A DNA stretch of 64,000 nt from Paraclostridium ghonii (lineage in GTDB: Bacteria; Bacillota; Clostridia; Peptostreptococcales; Peptostreptococcaceae), in the NCBI RefSeq assembly GCF_030815085.1, contig NZ_JAUSWG010000001.1; one strand, 5' to 3'. The notes under the pieces are model-generated. The model was not told where the DNA came from. It made no database searches and worked only from the letters and a program-made list of their open reading frames with translations. Position numbers and translations under genes: made by a program. How positions within the stretch are numbered: the stretch's first letter is position 1; each line of letters starts with the position of its first letter. Positions 8,173 to 17,980 of the stretch are shown here, in pieces.

Positions 8173-9795
8173 ATGATTCAATATATTGATGGGAAAAATT
8201 TAAGAGACATGTTTGTCTCTGGTGCAAATAATCTACAAAATAATAAAGATTATGTAGATAAACTGAACGTGTTCCCAGTTCCAGATGGAGATACAGGTAC
8301 AAATATGTCTCTTACAATATCTTATGCTATGAAAGAGTTAGCAAAAGTTAATGATGAGGATATAACTAATATAGGTAAATCTTTGGCAAAAGGATCTCTA
8401 ATGGGAGCTAGAGGTAACTCAGGTGTTATACTATCTCAAATAATAAGAGGATTTACAAAATCTATAGAAGGAAAAGAAAATTTAAGCTCTATGGATTTAG
8501 CACAAGCATTTAAAAATGGATCAGATACAGCTTATAAAGCTGTTATAAAGCCAATTGAAGGAACTATACTAACTGTAGTTAGAGAAAGCGGAGAATATGC
8601 TATAAAAGCTGCTAAAAAAGAGCAAGACATACTTAAGTTTTTAGAATTAGTTATAAAAGAAGCTGATGCTTCATTAGATAGAACTCCAGAATTGCTTAAG
8701 AACTTAAAAGATGCTGGAGTAGTTGACTCGGGTGGTAAAGGATTAGTTCTTATATATGAAGGGATGCATGAAGCATTAAAAGGAAATTTAATCACTGCAA
8801 ATGCAGCTGGTTCTTCTAATACATCTTCAGTAGAATCTGTTCAAGGTGAAATAAATACTGATGATATAAAATTTGCTTATTGTACAGAATTTATATTAGA
8901 AAGTAATAAAGTAACTTATGATAAGATTAAAGATATAATGATACCTTATGGAGATAGTTTAGCAGTAGTTGGAGATGAAGGCCTAATAAAAGTACATGTT
9001 CATACTAATGAGCCAGGAACAGTACTTCAAGAAGCTTTAAAGTATGGACAATTAGCTACTATAAAAATAGAAAATATGAAGGTTCAGCATGAAAATATAC
9101 TAGTTGAAAATCAGAGATCAGTATCAAAAGAGCCAGCTAAGGAATATGGATTTATAGCTACATCTATGGGTAATGGACTAGCAGACATATTTAGAGATTT
9201 TGGAGTTGACCACATAATAGAAGGCGGTCAAACAATGAATCCTAGCACAGAGGACTTTATGAAAGCTATAGAGTCTATAAATGCAGAAAATATTATTATA
9301 TTACCTAATAATAGCAATATAATAATGGCTGCAAATCAAGCTAAAGCATTAAGTGATAAAAATATAATAGTTATACCAAGTAAAAACGTAGCACAAGGAT
9401 TTACTTCTCTTGTAAGCTTTAATGCAGACTCAGGCGTAGAAGAAAATGAAGCTACAATGATTGAAGCTTTATCAATGGTTAAATCAGGTCAAGTTACTTA
9501 TGCAGTTAGAGATACCATAATGAATGATATAGAAGTAAAAGAAGGAAACTTTATAGGTATAGGAGAAGGAAAGTTATTATCGGCAGGAGAAAGCAAAGAA
9601 GAAATAACTTTAGGATTAATAGAAAACTTAGTAGATGAAGACAGTGCTATTATAACTTTATTTTATGGAGAAGATGTAACTGAAGAAGAAGCTAATGAAT
9701 TTAAGTCAATTTTAGAAGAAAAATATGAAGATATAGATGTGGAACTTTACTATGGTGGGCAACCAATATACTATTATTTAATATCAGTTGAATAA
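8173..9795 (+). CDS. fakA: Fatty acid kinase catalytic subunit FakA (YloV, DAK2 domain)
   Basis: Phosphorylates fatty acids bound to a FakB (DegV-type) partner, feeding acyl-phosphate to PlsX/PlsY for phospholipid synthesis. The N-terminal DhaL domain (about 1-200) carries FPVPDGDTGTNM, whose Asp residues bind Mg-ATP, and ARGNSGVILSQI. The central region includes KVHVHTNEPG. The C-terminal half resembles DegV/DAK1 (IILPNNSNI, with a further GGQ motif near the end). The length of 540 residues is usual. No FakB gene lies in the window. It connects to plsX and the fab cluster at 19-25 kb. Strong aggagg ribosome binding site. Confidence 0.92.
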   Translation: MIQYIDGKNLRDMFVSGANNLQNNKDYVDKLNVFPVPDGDTGTNMSLTISYAMKELAKVNDEDITNIGKSLAKGSLMGARGNSGVILSQIIRGFTKSIEGKENLSSMDLAQAFKNGSDTAYKAVIKPIEGTILTVVRESGEYAIKAAKKEQDILKFLELVIKEADASLDRTPELLKNLKDAGVVDSGGKGLVLIYEGMHEALKGNLITANAAGSSNTSSVESVQGEINTDDIKFAYCTEFILESNKVTYDKIKDIMIPYGDSLAVVGDEGLIKVHVHTNEPGTVLQEALKYGQLATIKIENMKVQHENILVENQRSVSKEPAKEYGFIATSMGNGLADIFRDFGVDHIIEGGQTMNPSTEDFMKAIESINAENIIILPNNSNIIMAANQAKALSDKNIIVIPSKNVAQGFTSLVSFNADSGVEENEATMIEALSMVKSGQVTYAVRDTIMNDIEVKEGNFIGIGEGKLLSAGESKEEITLGLIENLVDEDSAIITLFYGEDVTEEEANEFKSILEEKYEDIDVELYYGGQPIYYYLISVE

Positions 9796-9802
9796 TATTT
9801 CA

Positions 9803-9856
9803 AAAATCCTGTATAATCTTACTATTAGGTAAGTTAAATTATACAGGATTTTTTTT
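9803..9856 (+). terminator. Rho-independent terminator after fakA
   Basis: A long hairpin: AATCCTGTATAAT pairs with ATTATACAGGATT, with an inner CTTAC/GTAAG stem, then eight T. The T run leads directly into the ribosome binding site of recG, so recG is either read through or has a promoter inside fakA. Confidence 0.85.
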
Positions 9857-9867
9857 AGGGTGATAAT

Positions 9868-11928
9868 ATGAAAAATTTAAGTAAAGAAATCAAATATGTA
9901 AAAGGAATTGGACCAAAGCGCGCTAATAAACTAAGTAAATTAGGTATATTTACAGTATCTGACTTACTTTTTTATTTTCCAAGACAATATGAAGATCGAA
10001 ACAATCTAAAAAAAATATTTGAGTTAAAAGATGAAGAAAAAGTAACTATAAGAGTAATTGTAAATAACATAGAAACATCTAATGTGAGAAAAGGGTTAGT
10101 TATAACCAAGGTAGGGGTAAGAGATGAAACTGGATTTGCTAGATTGGTATTTTTTAACCAAGAATATATAAGTTCCACTTTAAAAAAAGGAGACACTATA
10201 TTTGTATTTGGAAAAGTTAAAAAAACTTCTCACGGATTAGAACTAAGCTCCTGCGAAGTCGAACAAATGAGTAATAATCCCCAAAGTACATGTAAAATAA
10301 TGCCTATATATCCATTGACTTATGGACTAACAAATAAAGAACTTATAAATATAATAAAAACTGTTTTTAACAATGAACAAGTGTATATAAAAGAATATCT
10401 TCCAAATAAAATAATACAAAAGTACAAGCTTTGTAGTATTGATTTTGCAGTTAAAAATATACATACACCATCTAATAAAGAGAGTTTGAAAATTGCACTA
10501 TATAGATTAGTATTTGAAGAGTTTTTGATGCTTCAATTAGGTTTGTTTTTATTTAAAAATGGTGTAACTGAAAAGTCTGGTATCGACTTTGAAAAAGACC
10601 AAAAACTAGATGAAGTATTAAATTCGTTACCATTTAAACTTACAAATGCTCAAAATAGATCCTTGAGTGAAATAATTGAAGATATGAACTGTAAAAAAGT
10701 AATGAATAGATTAGTTCAAGGAGATGTTGGTAGTGGAAAAACTGTAGTAGCACTTTTAGCCCTAGCAAATTGCGTTTTAAATGGGTATCAGGGCGCTTTG
10801 ATGGCGCCGACTGAAATATTAGCTGAACAACATTACATTTCACTAAATGAAACGCTATCACAGTTTGGGATGAATGTAGGGTTACTAGTGGGGAGTTTAA
10901 CAAAAAAACAAAAAGAACATGTATTACAAAAAGTAAAAGATAATGAAATTGATATCCTAATAGGTACTCATGCACTTATAGAAGATAAAGTAGAGTTTAA
11001 TAATTTAGGAATTGTAATAACAGATGAGCAACATAGATTTGGTGTTAGACAAAGAAACAAACTTTCGGAAAAAGGATATAATCCTGATATTTTAGTTATG
11101 ACAGCTACACCTATTCCTAGAACTCTAGCGCTAATTTTATATGGAGATTTAGATATATCTATAATTGATGAATTACCACCGGGAAGACAACCTATAGAAA
11201 CTATAGCTGTGTATAAAGATAAGAGAGAAAAAGCTTATAATAGTTTGGTAAGATCTGAAGTGCAAAAAGGAAGACAAGTATATATAGTATGTCCTTTAGT
11301 GGAAGAAAGCGAAGTAATAGAGGCTAAGGCGGCGGTAGATTTATTAGAAGAGCTTAAAAGTGAATTTTTTAGTGACTTGAGATTAGGTATTTTGCATGGT
11401 AAAATGAAACCTAGTGAAAAAGATGAAACAATGAAAAAATTTAAAAATAAAGAATTGGATATACTTGTGTCAACTACAGTTATAGAAGTTGGTGTAAATG
11501 TACCCAATGCAACTCTTATGATAATTGAAAATGCAGAGAGATTTGGATTAGCTCAACTTCATCAATTAAGAGGTAGGGTTGGTAGAGGAAGGCATAAATC
11601 TTATTGTATATTAATTTATTCATCAAAATCAGAAGTTTGTTCTCAAAGGATGTCAATAATGGAAGAAAGTACTGATGGATTTAAAATTTCAGAAAAAGAC
11701 CTTGAAATTAGAGGTCCAGGAGAGTTTTTTGGAACTAGACAACATGGTCTACCAGAGCTAAAAGTTGCTAATATATTTAAACATATGAAAATATTGAAAC
11801 TAGCACAACAAGAAGCCAGATATATAATAAGTGAGGATCCAAAACTTAATAGCTACGAAAATGAGAAAATAAAAAAAGAAATATTTAAAAAATTTGAAAA
11901 TAGATTGGAAGAAATATCATTAAATTAG
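9868..11928 (+). CDS. recG: ATP-dependent DNA helicase RecG
   Basis: Branch-migrating helicase that regresses stalled replication forks. An N-terminal wedge/OB region (about 1-230) is followed by the helicase core: Walker A GDVGSGKTVVAL (near 10720-10755), motif II TDEQHRFGV (near 11020), motif III TATPIPRT, and in the second RecA lobe LRGRVGRG. The DEQH box in place of DEAD is typical of RecG. The length of 686 residues is standard. The ATG follows agggtgata, placed right after the preceding terminator. Confidence 0.96.
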   Translation: MKNLSKEIKYVKGIGPKRANKLSKLGIFTVSDLLFYFPRQYEDRNNLKKIFELKDEEKVTIRVIVNNIETSNVRKGLVITKVGVRDETGFARLVFFNQEYISSTLKKGDTIFVFGKVKKTSHGLELSSCEVEQMSNNPQSTCKIMPIYPLTYGLTNKELINIIKTVFNNEQVYIKEYLPNKIIQKYKLCSIDFAVKNIHTPSNKESLKIALYRLVFEEFLMLQLGLFLFKNGVTEKSGIDFEKDQKLDEVLNSLPFKLTNAQNRSLSEIIEDMNCKKVMNRLVQGDVGSGKTVVALLALANCVLNGYQGALMAPTEILAEQHYISLNETLSQFGMNVGLLVGSLTKKQKEHVLQKVKDNEIDILIGTHALIEDKVEFNNLGIVITDEQHRFGVRQRNKLSEKGYNPDILVMTATPIPRTLALILYGDLDISIIDELPPGRQPIETIAVYKDKREKAYNSLVRSEVQKGRQVYIVCPLVEESEVIEAKAAVDLLEELKSEFFSDLRLGILHGKMKPSEKDETMKKFKNKELDILVSTTVIEVGVNVPNATLMIIENAERFGLAQLHQLRGRVGRGRHKSYCILIYSSKSEVCSQRMSIMEESTDGFKISEKDLEIRGPGEFFGTRQHGLPELKVANIFKHMKILKLAQQEARYIISEDPKLNSYENEKIKKEIFKKFENRLEEISLN

Positions 11929-11969
11929 GAAATAATTTGTGATAAAATAAAATGGAAGGAGAAATTATA

Positions 11970-12524
11970 TTGAGAGTAATTTCAGGAAAAGCCAGAGGAC
12001 TAAAACTAAATACACCTAAAAATGAAGATGTTAGACCAACTACAGATAGAGTTAAAGAATCTTTATTTAATATAATTAATGGATACATAATAGACGGAGA
12101 AATTTTAGATTTATTTGCAGGGACAGGTTCACTAGGAATAGAGTGTTTGTCACGAGGTGCTAGTAAATGTGTATTTGTAGATTTAAATAAAAGTAGCATT
12201 GATATAGTAAAAAGTAATATAAAAAAAGCTAGAGTAGAAGCAAATAGTGAAGTTATGAACATAGACTTTAAATCGGCAATTGAAAAAGTAAAAAATAATT
12301 CTTATAAGTTTGATGTTATATTTATGGATCCTCCATATTACAAAGATATGTTTATAGATGCATTAAAGAAAATTGAACAGTCAAACATATTAAAAGAAGA
12401 TGGTATCATAGTTGTTGAACATGATACCAAACATGAATTTCCAGAAAATGTAGGGAAATTGTGCAAAAACAGAAATAAAAAATATGGAAATACTACACTT
12501 ACATTTTATAGTATGGAGGACTAA
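11970..12524 (+). CDS. rsmD: 16S rRNA (guanine-966-N2)-methyltransferase RsmD
   Basis: Methylates G966 of 16S rRNA in the assembled 30S subunit. I start it at TTG 11970, giving the standard N terminus MRVISGKARG, because the ggaagga ribosome binding site (about 11953-11959) sits inside a possible longer frame that opens at ATG 11952. The SAM-binding part has DLFAGTGSLGIE and the catalytic motif is MDPPYY. The length of 184 residues is normal. coaD follows after 2 bases; rsmD-coaD is a widely conserved pair. Confidence 0.93.
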   Translation: MRVISGKARGLKLNTPKNEDVRPTTDRVKESLFNIINGYIIDGEILDLFAGTGSLGIECLSRGASKCVFVDLNKSSIDIVKSNIKKARVEANSEVMNIDFKSAIEKVKNNSYKFDVIFMDPPYYKDMFIDALKKIEQSNILKEDGIIVVEHDTKHEFPENVGKLCKNRNKKYGNTTLTFYSMED

Positions 12525-12526
12525 TA

Positions 12527-13024
12527 ATGGAGAATACAGTTAGAAAAGCTATATTTGCAGGGAGTTTTGATCCTATAACAAACGGACATTTAGATATAAT
12601 AGAAAGAGCTTCCAAAATATTCGATGAACTACAAATAGGAGTGCTTTATAATCCAAATAAAAAGGGGCTATTTACGTTTGAAGAGAGAGTTAAGTTAATA
12701 AAAGAATGTACAAGGCACATTTCTAATATAAAAATAGTGAGTTTTGATGGACTTTTAGTTAACTATTGTGAAAAAAATGGTATTCAGACTCTAGTAAGAG
12801 GTATAAGAAATGGAGCGGACGTAGAGTATGAACTTCAAATGGCTCATATGAATAAGGAATTAAATCCAAATATAGAGACTGTAATATTACCTACAACTAC
12901 TAAATATTCATACATAAGTTCATCACTTATAAAAGAAGTATTAAATTTTGATGCAAATATAGAGAATTTAGTGCCTAAGGTGATTTTAGAAGAATTAAAA
13001 AGAAAAACTAATAGGGGGAAATAA
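12527..13024 (+). CDS. coaD: Phosphopantetheine adenylyltransferase
   Basis: Fourth step of coenzyme A synthesis: joins AMP from ATP to 4'-phosphopantetheine. It shows the nucleotidyltransferase TxGH motif in GSFDPITNGHLDI, RGIRNGADVEYE, and YSYISSSLIKE near the C terminus, all standard for bacterial CoaD. It has 165 residues. Adjacent to rsmD and to the coiled-coil gene at 13026. Confidence 0.96.
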   Translation: MENTVRKAIFAGSFDPITNGHLDIIERASKIFDELQIGVLYNPNKKGLFTFEERVKLIKECTRHISNIKIVSFDGLLVNYCEKNGIQTLVRGIRNGADVEYELQMAHMNKELNPNIETVILPTTTKYSYISSSLIKEVLNFDANIENLVPKVILEELKRKTNRGK

Positions 13025-13025
13025 C

Positions 13026-13544
13026 ATGAATATAGATTTAGAAATAATGGAATTGTTAGAGGAGTTAGAAAGTGCTATAAACAATGCAAGCTCAATTCCT
13101 TTTTCTCATAAATCAGGAATAGATAAAGAAGAAGTCTTAAGTATAATATCTGATATAAAAGTTATACTTCCAGAAGAAGTTAAACAAGCTGTGTGGATAA
13201 ACAAAGAAAGACAAAAAATACTTAATAATGCAAACCAAGATGCTGAAATTCTAATAGATCAAGCTGAAAAAGAAGCCGCTCAAATAATTGAAAAATCAGC
13301 TAAAGAAAGCGAAGATATGAAGAAAAATTCTGAAGAGATAATAAAATCATATATAGATTCAGATGGATTAGTTTTAGAAGCAGAAGAAAAAGCTAAATCT
13401 ATAGTTGATAAAGCAGAGTTTACAGCTAGAGAAATAAAATTAGGGTCAATAAGATATGCAGATGATGTTTTAGAAGGATTACAATATAATCTTCAAAGTA
13501 TAATAGATGAAATTTCAACAAATAGAAGTGAACTAAGTGAATAA
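13026..13544 (+). CDS. Coiled-coil protein of unknown function downstream of coaD
   Basis: A soluble, highly charged 172-residue protein starting 1 base after coaD, with an agggggaa ribosome binding site inside the coaD end. Residues about 60-150 are rich in Ala, Glu and Lys with heptad spacing (ILIDQAEKEAAQIIEKSAKE and more), predicting a long coiled coil. It resembles the stator/peripheral-stalk helices of V-type ATPases and DivIVA-like proteins, which is why homologues in clostridia are loosely labelled ATPase. No enzyme motif is visible. Conserved placement beside coaD is my recollection, not tested. Confidence 0.8.
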   Translation: MNIDLEIMELLEELESAINNASSIPFSHKSGIDKEEVLSIISDIKVILPEEVKQAVWINKERQKILNNANQDAEILIDQAEKEAAQIIEKSAKESEDMKKNSEEIIKSYIDSDGLVLEAEEKAKSIVDKAEFTAREIKLGSIRYADDVLEGLQYNLQSIIDEISTNRSELSE

Positions 13545-13547
13545 TAA

Positions 13548-13590
13548 AAATAGCTGGCTCAAAATATGTTTTGGGGCAGCTATTTTATAT
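13548..13590 (+). terminator. Rho-independent terminator after the rsmD-coaD unit
   Basis: Outer stem AAATAGCTG/CAGCTATTT and inner stem CTCAAAA/TTTTGGG around a TATG loop, then a short T run. Confidence 0.75.
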
Positions 13591-13647
13591 ACTAAGGTAT
13601 TATAAATTATCTGATTTGTAGATAAGTTGTAATACCAACTGCTAAAC

Positions 13648-13728
13648 TTGAGCAACGGACCTGATTTTCAAGGTCGTTGGCGACATGAAGTGGTTCGCAG
13701 ACGTAGTCGCTCAAGTGAAGCAAATTTT
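13648..13728 (+). repeat. Structured intergenic repeat, copy 1
   Basis: Begins TTGAGCAACGGACC and ends in a T tract. It can fold as a three-stem element: closing stem TTGAGC (13648-13653) with GCTCAA (13709-13714), hairpin A CAAC-G-GACCT with AGGTCGTTG (G13657 bulged), and hairpin B GCGAC (13680) with GTCGC (13706). The same core occurs at 31029 and 31614. It lies between the coaD-unit terminator and the 3' end of ylbJ. No coding frame or tRNA-like features. Confidence 0.75.
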
Positions 13729-13758
13729 TTATTTTGAAGAAATTGAAAAATTATATAT

Positions 13759-14961
13759 TTACTTAAAATTAGTTTTTGTATTTGATTTTTTAAAAATTAT
13801 AAATGAAGAAATCAAATAAATAAATATTAGTATAGGCAAAATTATACGATAGTTATGTATATAGAAACTCCAAATAGAGTTATTGTAAAATAAATCAGAT
13901 GAACTAGTAAGCTTTGTAAATAAATTACTAGAGTTTATAAACGGATAGAATGCAAAAGTGAAAACAGATGCAAATATACCGTGCAAGAATTTAGAAAAAA
14001 TATATGTACCTGTGTTTATATCTGTTTGAGCTAAAAAACTACAACACTGAGCTAATATAGAAAGACCGCTAAATGCTATTATGAAACTACATAATGAAGC
14101 TCGTATTATTTCTGGAACATTAGATATGTTAGAGATCTGGTTGCATCCAATTGTTATTTCAAATAAACCGCTTATAAAAGATGAACATAAATCAAGCGAA
14201 AATCCAAATATAGATAATGGAATATAAATTATGTAAGAAACTAAATTTATAAATTTAAATATGCACAAAACTTTGAATACCACTGAAAATACTATTACAA
14301 ATCCCCCAACCATAAGTATTGTATTTACGCCACTGAAAACAGCATCTCCAAATAAAACAAAAAAGCCCTTGTTTTCTTTTTTTTTACATTCCATAATTTT
14401 TTTTACTTCAAATTTAAAATTAAGATTTTCATTATTTACATTTTCTTTGCCGTAATTCTTAAACAAAATCCCAACAGTTAAAGATCCTAAGTAGTGGCAA
14501 AACAACATCAAGTATCCTAAAGCAGAATTATTAAACATGCCGATTGAAACTGCTCCGACTATAAAAAGAGGGCCTGACGTAGAACAAAAAGCAACTAGCC
14601 TTTGAGCTTCAAACTTAGAAATTTCATTGCTTTGTCGAAGCTCAGAAGCGAGTTTTGTACCTATAGGATATCCTGATACTGTAGATATAGCAAACACTAA
14701 AGAACTCTTACCAGACACATTAAAAAGTTTTTTTGTCACTGGGTTTACTATTAATCCTAAAATATCAACAAACTTAAGTTTAACTATTAAATTAGCAGCT
14801 ATTATAAATGGTAACAAAGAAGGTATTAAAGTATCTACCCATATTGAAAAACCATTTTTAGCTGCTAAAATAGAATCTTTAGGAAATGAAATTATACCGA
14901 TTATAAGTATCATTACGATTAAAGATGGAAGCAAAAATTTTATAAACTTAATTTTTTTCAA
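13759..14961 (-). CDS. ylbJ: Sporulation integral membrane protein YlbJ
   Basis: Polytopic membrane protein needed for spore cortex formation in B. subtilis. 400 residues with about 8-10 hydrophobic segments. The nucleoside-transporter Gate-type region includes WVDTLIPSLLPFIIAANL near the N terminus and STVSGYPIGTKLASEL around residues 94-110, both characteristic of YlbJ. Start is TTG 14961 with an aggtgat ribosome binding site. A terminator separates it from tmcAL upstream. In B. subtilis ylbJ and ylbM (tmcAL) are also near coaD, so the whole block 11970-16328 is a rearranged ylb region. Confidence 0.92.
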   Translation of the reverse strand: MKKIKFIKFLLPSLIVMILIIGIISFPKDSILAAKNGFSIWVDTLIPSLLPFIIAANLIVKLKFVDILGLIVNPVTKKLFNVSGKSSLVFAISTVSGYPIGTKLASELRQSNEISKFEAQRLVAFCSTSGPLFIVGAVSIGMFNNSALGYLMLFCHYLGSLTVGILFKNYGKENVNNENLNFKFEVKKIMECKKKENKGFFVLFGDAVFSGVNTILMVGGFVIVFSVVFKVLCIFKFINLVSYIIYIPLSIFGFSLDLCSSFISGLFEITIGCNQISNISNVPEIIRASLCSFIIAFSGLSILAQCCSFLAQTDINTGTYIFSKFLHGIFASVFTFAFYPFINSSNLFTKLTSSSDLFYNNSIWSFYIHNYRIILPILIFIYLISSFIIFKKSNTKTNFK

Positions 14962-15019
14962 TATATCACCTACTTTGTTATACTCTTTAATAAGTATATT
15001 AAAATAAGCTATGAACTAT

Positions 15020-15056
15020 GATAAAAACCATACCTTTAAAGGATATGGTTTTAGCT
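15020..15056 (-). terminator. Terminator after tmcAL, - strand
   Basis: On the - strand AAAACCATA and TATGGTTTT form a stem around a short CC/GG-TTTAAA centre, ending TTTTTATC. It separates tmcAL from ylbJ. Confidence 0.6.
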
Positions 15057-15059
15057 AAT

Positions 15060-16328
15060 TTATTTTATGTATTTAGGGGATATATAATAATCCATAGGAC
15101 CTTTAAGCAAGTTTTTGTTATATTTATAATAAGGTATATTATAAATATTTGTAGCTTTTATATCATACTTGATTAGTGTTTTAAAAATCTCATTATCGTT
15201 AAAATTTACATCTGAAAATTTATTTATAATTTTTATATCTGAATTTAATTTAATTTGTTTTATTATTTCTCTTCCTTTATGATTAAATGCTAAAACTCTT
15301 ACATAAGGCATTTTATTTAAATCTTTTACCATTTGCATATCATCTTTAGTTATTCCAAGTAATATATTGTTTAAAATTCTTTTTATTTTAGTCAATGTAT
15401 ATCTTTTAGATTTAACCATTTGCTCAAGTTCATATAAATTGTTACATGTAAAAATTGATTTATATATTTTATTTTCTATACCTTCATTAACATCGAAATA
15501 ATTATTTAATATATCTAAATCTCTTATAACTAATTCTCGTATAGTTTCAAAGTAAACTTCATCAAACATAGGATTGAAGTTTGTATTTATGGCATCAGAT
15601 AGTATATTGAAAGTCTTATTAGGAACAACTGAAGATATATTATCGATGCTATTGTAATCTTTAAGCGACTTTCTAATTGCAGTAGCAGAACAAATTTCAC
15701 TATTTATATCCTCACAATTATAAGAAGCTTGTACTCTAGTTATTGTAAAAGGTTTTATATTGCTTTTAAGTCTTAATAAACTTTTTATATATTCAACTCC
15801 TAAAATATTATTGGATGAACTTAATATTGAGTCTAGTTTTTCTTTGCACAGGTTATCAAATATGTTATTTGAAATTAGATAATCACATAAAGCTTTACTT
15901 CTAGCTGTGGCAAACAAAAGTCCTTCGTCTAGATACTGCTTTAAAAGAAATTTGAATTCTTTGGGTTCACAAACTAAGGCTTTAGATATTTCGCTTAGTA
16001 TGTCTATATCACCTTCCTCGCTTCCAAAACATATAGAGTCCACACAATTTAAAGAATTTAATAAAGTTATAGCACCATTAGCAAAAATTTCTGCACTTTG
16101 ACATGCAAAAAGAGTAGGAAGCTCTACAACTAAATCGACACCATTTGAAACAGCTATCTCAGCTCTTTTATATTTATCGAATAACGCAGGTTCTCCTCTT
16201 TGTAAAAAGTTACCACTCATTACAGCAATACTGTGAGTAGCATTTGTTTTTTCTATAGATTTCTTTAAGTGATACAAGTGCCCATTATGAAATGGGTTGT
16301 ATTCAACTATAAGTCCTAAAATTTTCAT
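15060..16328 (-). CDS. tmcAL: tRNA(Met) cytidine acetate ligase TmcAL (YlbM)
   Basis: Makes N4-acetylcytidine at the wobble base of elongator tRNA-Met using acetate and ATP. The N-terminal nucleotidyltransferase domain has VEYNPFHNGHLYHL with the HxGH motif, then MSGNFLQRGEPALFDKYKRA, DLVVELPT and a CFGSEEGD segment; all are TmcAL hallmarks. The length of 422 residues is typical. aaggaggt is the ribosome binding site on the - strand. It is divergent from ackA; since acetate is its substrate the neighbour is suggestive, but no functional link is shown. Confidence 0.94.
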   Translation of the reverse strand: MKILGLIVEYNPFHNGHLYHLKKSIEKTNATHSIAVMSGNFLQRGEPALFDKYKRAEIAVSNGVDLVVELPTLFACQSAEIFANGAITLLNSLNCVDSICFGSEEGDIDILSEISKALVCEPKEFKFLLKQYLDEGLLFATARSKALCDYLISNNIFDNLCKEKLDSILSSSNNILGVEYIKSLLRLKSNIKPFTITRVQASYNCEDINSEICSATAIRKSLKDYNSIDNISSVVPNKTFNILSDAINTNFNPMFDEVYFETIRELVIRDLDILNNYFDVNEGIENKIYKSIFTCNNLYELEQMVKSKRYTLTKIKRILNNILLGITKDDMQMVKDLNKMPYVRVLAFNHKGREIIKQIKLNSDIKIINKFSDVNFNDNEIFKTLIKYDIKATNIYNIPYYKYNKNLLKGPMDYYISPKYIK

Positions 16329-16639
16329 AAAAACCTCCTTTTATACTAAATATATACAAAAACAAAGGATTTATTGTTAATATATAGAATTATATTATTG
16401 CTTGTTTTTTATAAAAAAGTTATATATTATTATAATATTAAACAAAAATGAGAACAATAATTCTTAAGTAGAATATAAATAACTTAAAAAATATCATAAA
16501 GTATGTACTTTTATGAAAAAAAATGATATAGTAATAGTGATAAATTTGTTTAATGTATACAAGTAATTATATCAATTTTTGAAATTGTTAAGTAAAAAAT
16601 TATTACATATTATTGCTAAAGATTTAAGGAGGTATACTA
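16329..16639. other. Divergent intergenic region tmcAL / ackA
   Basis: 311 bases of very A+T-rich sequence carrying the ribosome binding sites and presumably promoters of both genes. The best ackA candidate is TTGTTA (16585), 17 bases, TATTAT (16608-16613), close to the aaggaggt ribosome binding site at about 16626. I see no hairpin, repeat or small gene. Confidence 0.6.
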
Positions 16640-17836
16640 ATGAAAGTATTAGTATTAAACTGTGGTAGTTCTTCGTTAAAATATCAATTAATAGATATGT
16701 CAAATGAAGAAGTTTTATGTATAGGATTAGTTGAAAGAATAGGAATCGAAGGTTCTATATTAAAGCAAGAGAAAGATGGAGTAGACGGGAAGCTTGTAGT
16801 AGAGCAACCAATGAAAAATCACCAAGATGCTATAAAATTAGTATTAGAAGGTGTAGTTGATCCTAAATTCGGTGGAGTTAAGGATATAAGTGAAGTTGAA
16901 GCTGTAGGACACAGAGTTGTACACGGTGGAGAAAAATTCGCTAGTTCAGTTAAGATAGATGATGAGGTTATGAAAGCATTACAAGAGTGTGTTGAATTAG
17001 CACCACTTCACAATCCAGCTAATATAATGGGAATAGAAGCTTGTGAAGCTATACTTCCAGGAGTGCCAATGGTTGGGGTATTTGATACTGCATTCCATCA
17101 AACTATGCCTAAGAAGTCATACTTATATGGATTACCTCATGAATTATACACTAAGTACGGAGTAAGAAGATACGGATTCCACGGAACTTCTCACATGTAT
17201 GTAGCTCAAAGAGCTGCGGATATGTTAGGAAAGAACATAGAAGACGTAAAAATAATAACTTGTCACTTAGGAAATGGAGCTTCTGTAGCTGCTGTTGACG
17301 GTGGTAAATGTGTAGATACTTCAATGGGATTCACTCCATTAGAAGGTTTAATAATGGGAACTAGATGTGGAGATATAGATGCTGCTATATTACCATTCTT
17401 AATGGAAAAAGAAGGATTAGATGCTAAAGGATTATCTGACTTAATGAATAAAAAGTCAGGGGTATACGGAATGACTGGCATATCAAGTGACTTCAGAGAT
17501 ATAGAAGGAGCTGCTGCAAAAGGAGATGAAAAAGCTCAAGTTGCATTAGATGCTTATGTTCAAAAAGTTAAAAAATACATAGGATCTTACGCTGCAGAAA
17601 TGAATGGTGTAGATGCTGTAGTATTTACTGCTGGTGTTGGTGAAAATGGTATAGAAATAAGAGAAGAAATTTCTTCTAACATGGACTTCTTAGGAATGAA
17701 TTTAGACAAAGAAGCTAACAAAGTTAGAGGAAAAGAAAGAGTAATATCTACACAAGATTCAAAAGTTAAGATATTATTAGTACCAACTAACGAAGAGTTA
17801 ATGATAGCAAGAGATACTGTTGCATTAGTAAAATAA
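16640..17836 (+). CDS. ackA: Acetate kinase
   Basis: Converts acetyl phosphate and ADP to acetate and ATP, the energy-yielding end of acetate fermentation. The sugar-kinase/actin-like fold motifs are complete: VLNCGSSSLKYQ at the start, GHRVVHGGE, HNPAN, GFHGTSH, HLGNGAS, GTRCGDIDAAI, and TAGVGENG near the end. It has 398 residues. Codon use is clean and the gene looks highly expressed. No pta gene is adjacent. Its own terminator follows. Confidence 0.97.
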   Translation: MKVLVLNCGSSSLKYQLIDMSNEEVLCIGLVERIGIEGSILKQEKDGVDGKLVVEQPMKNHQDAIKLVLEGVVDPKFGGVKDISEVEAVGHRVVHGGEKFASSVKIDDEVMKALQECVELAPLHNPANIMGIEACEAILPGVPMVGVFDTAFHQTMPKKSYLYGLPHELYTKYGVRRYGFHGTSHMYVAQRAADMLGKNIEDVKIITCHLGNGASVAAVDGGKCVDTSMGFTPLEGLIMGTRCGDIDAAILPFLMEKEGLDAKGLSDLMNKKSGVYGMTGISSDFRDIEGAAAKGDEKAQVALDAYVQKVKKYIGSYAAEMNGVDAVVFTAGVGENGIEIREEISSNMDFLGMNLDKEANKVRGKERVISTQDSKVKILLVPTNEELMIARDTVALVK

Positions 17837-17855
17837 TTGTAGCTAGATATAATAA

Positions 17856-17887
17856 AATTAAGGTAGGTTAAAACCTACCTTAATTTT
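17856..17887 (+). terminator. Rho-independent terminator after ackA
   Basis: Stem AATTAAGGTAGG/CCTACCTTAATT with loop TTAAAA, then TTTT. Confidence 0.9.
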
Positions 17888-17922
17888 TGCCAAGAAAGAA
17901 ACTAACTATCAAGTAAAAATAC

Positions 17923-17951
17923 TTGACAAACATAGCTTATATTTGTATAAT
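17923..17951 (+). promoter_or_regulatory. Sigma-A promoter of yceD-rpmF
   Basis: Full consensus: TTGACA (17923-17928), 17 bases, TATAAT (17946-17951), ending 29 bases before the yceD ATG. Confidence 0.85.
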
Positions 17952-17980
17952 AAATTTGGCAATAAATTGAGGTGAACTTA

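Noticed and set aside
13620..13740. tRNA or riboswitch at the 13.6 kb repeat
   Set aside because: No acceptor stem, anticodon or T-loop pattern, and no known riboswitch core; the three related copies fit a repeat family better.
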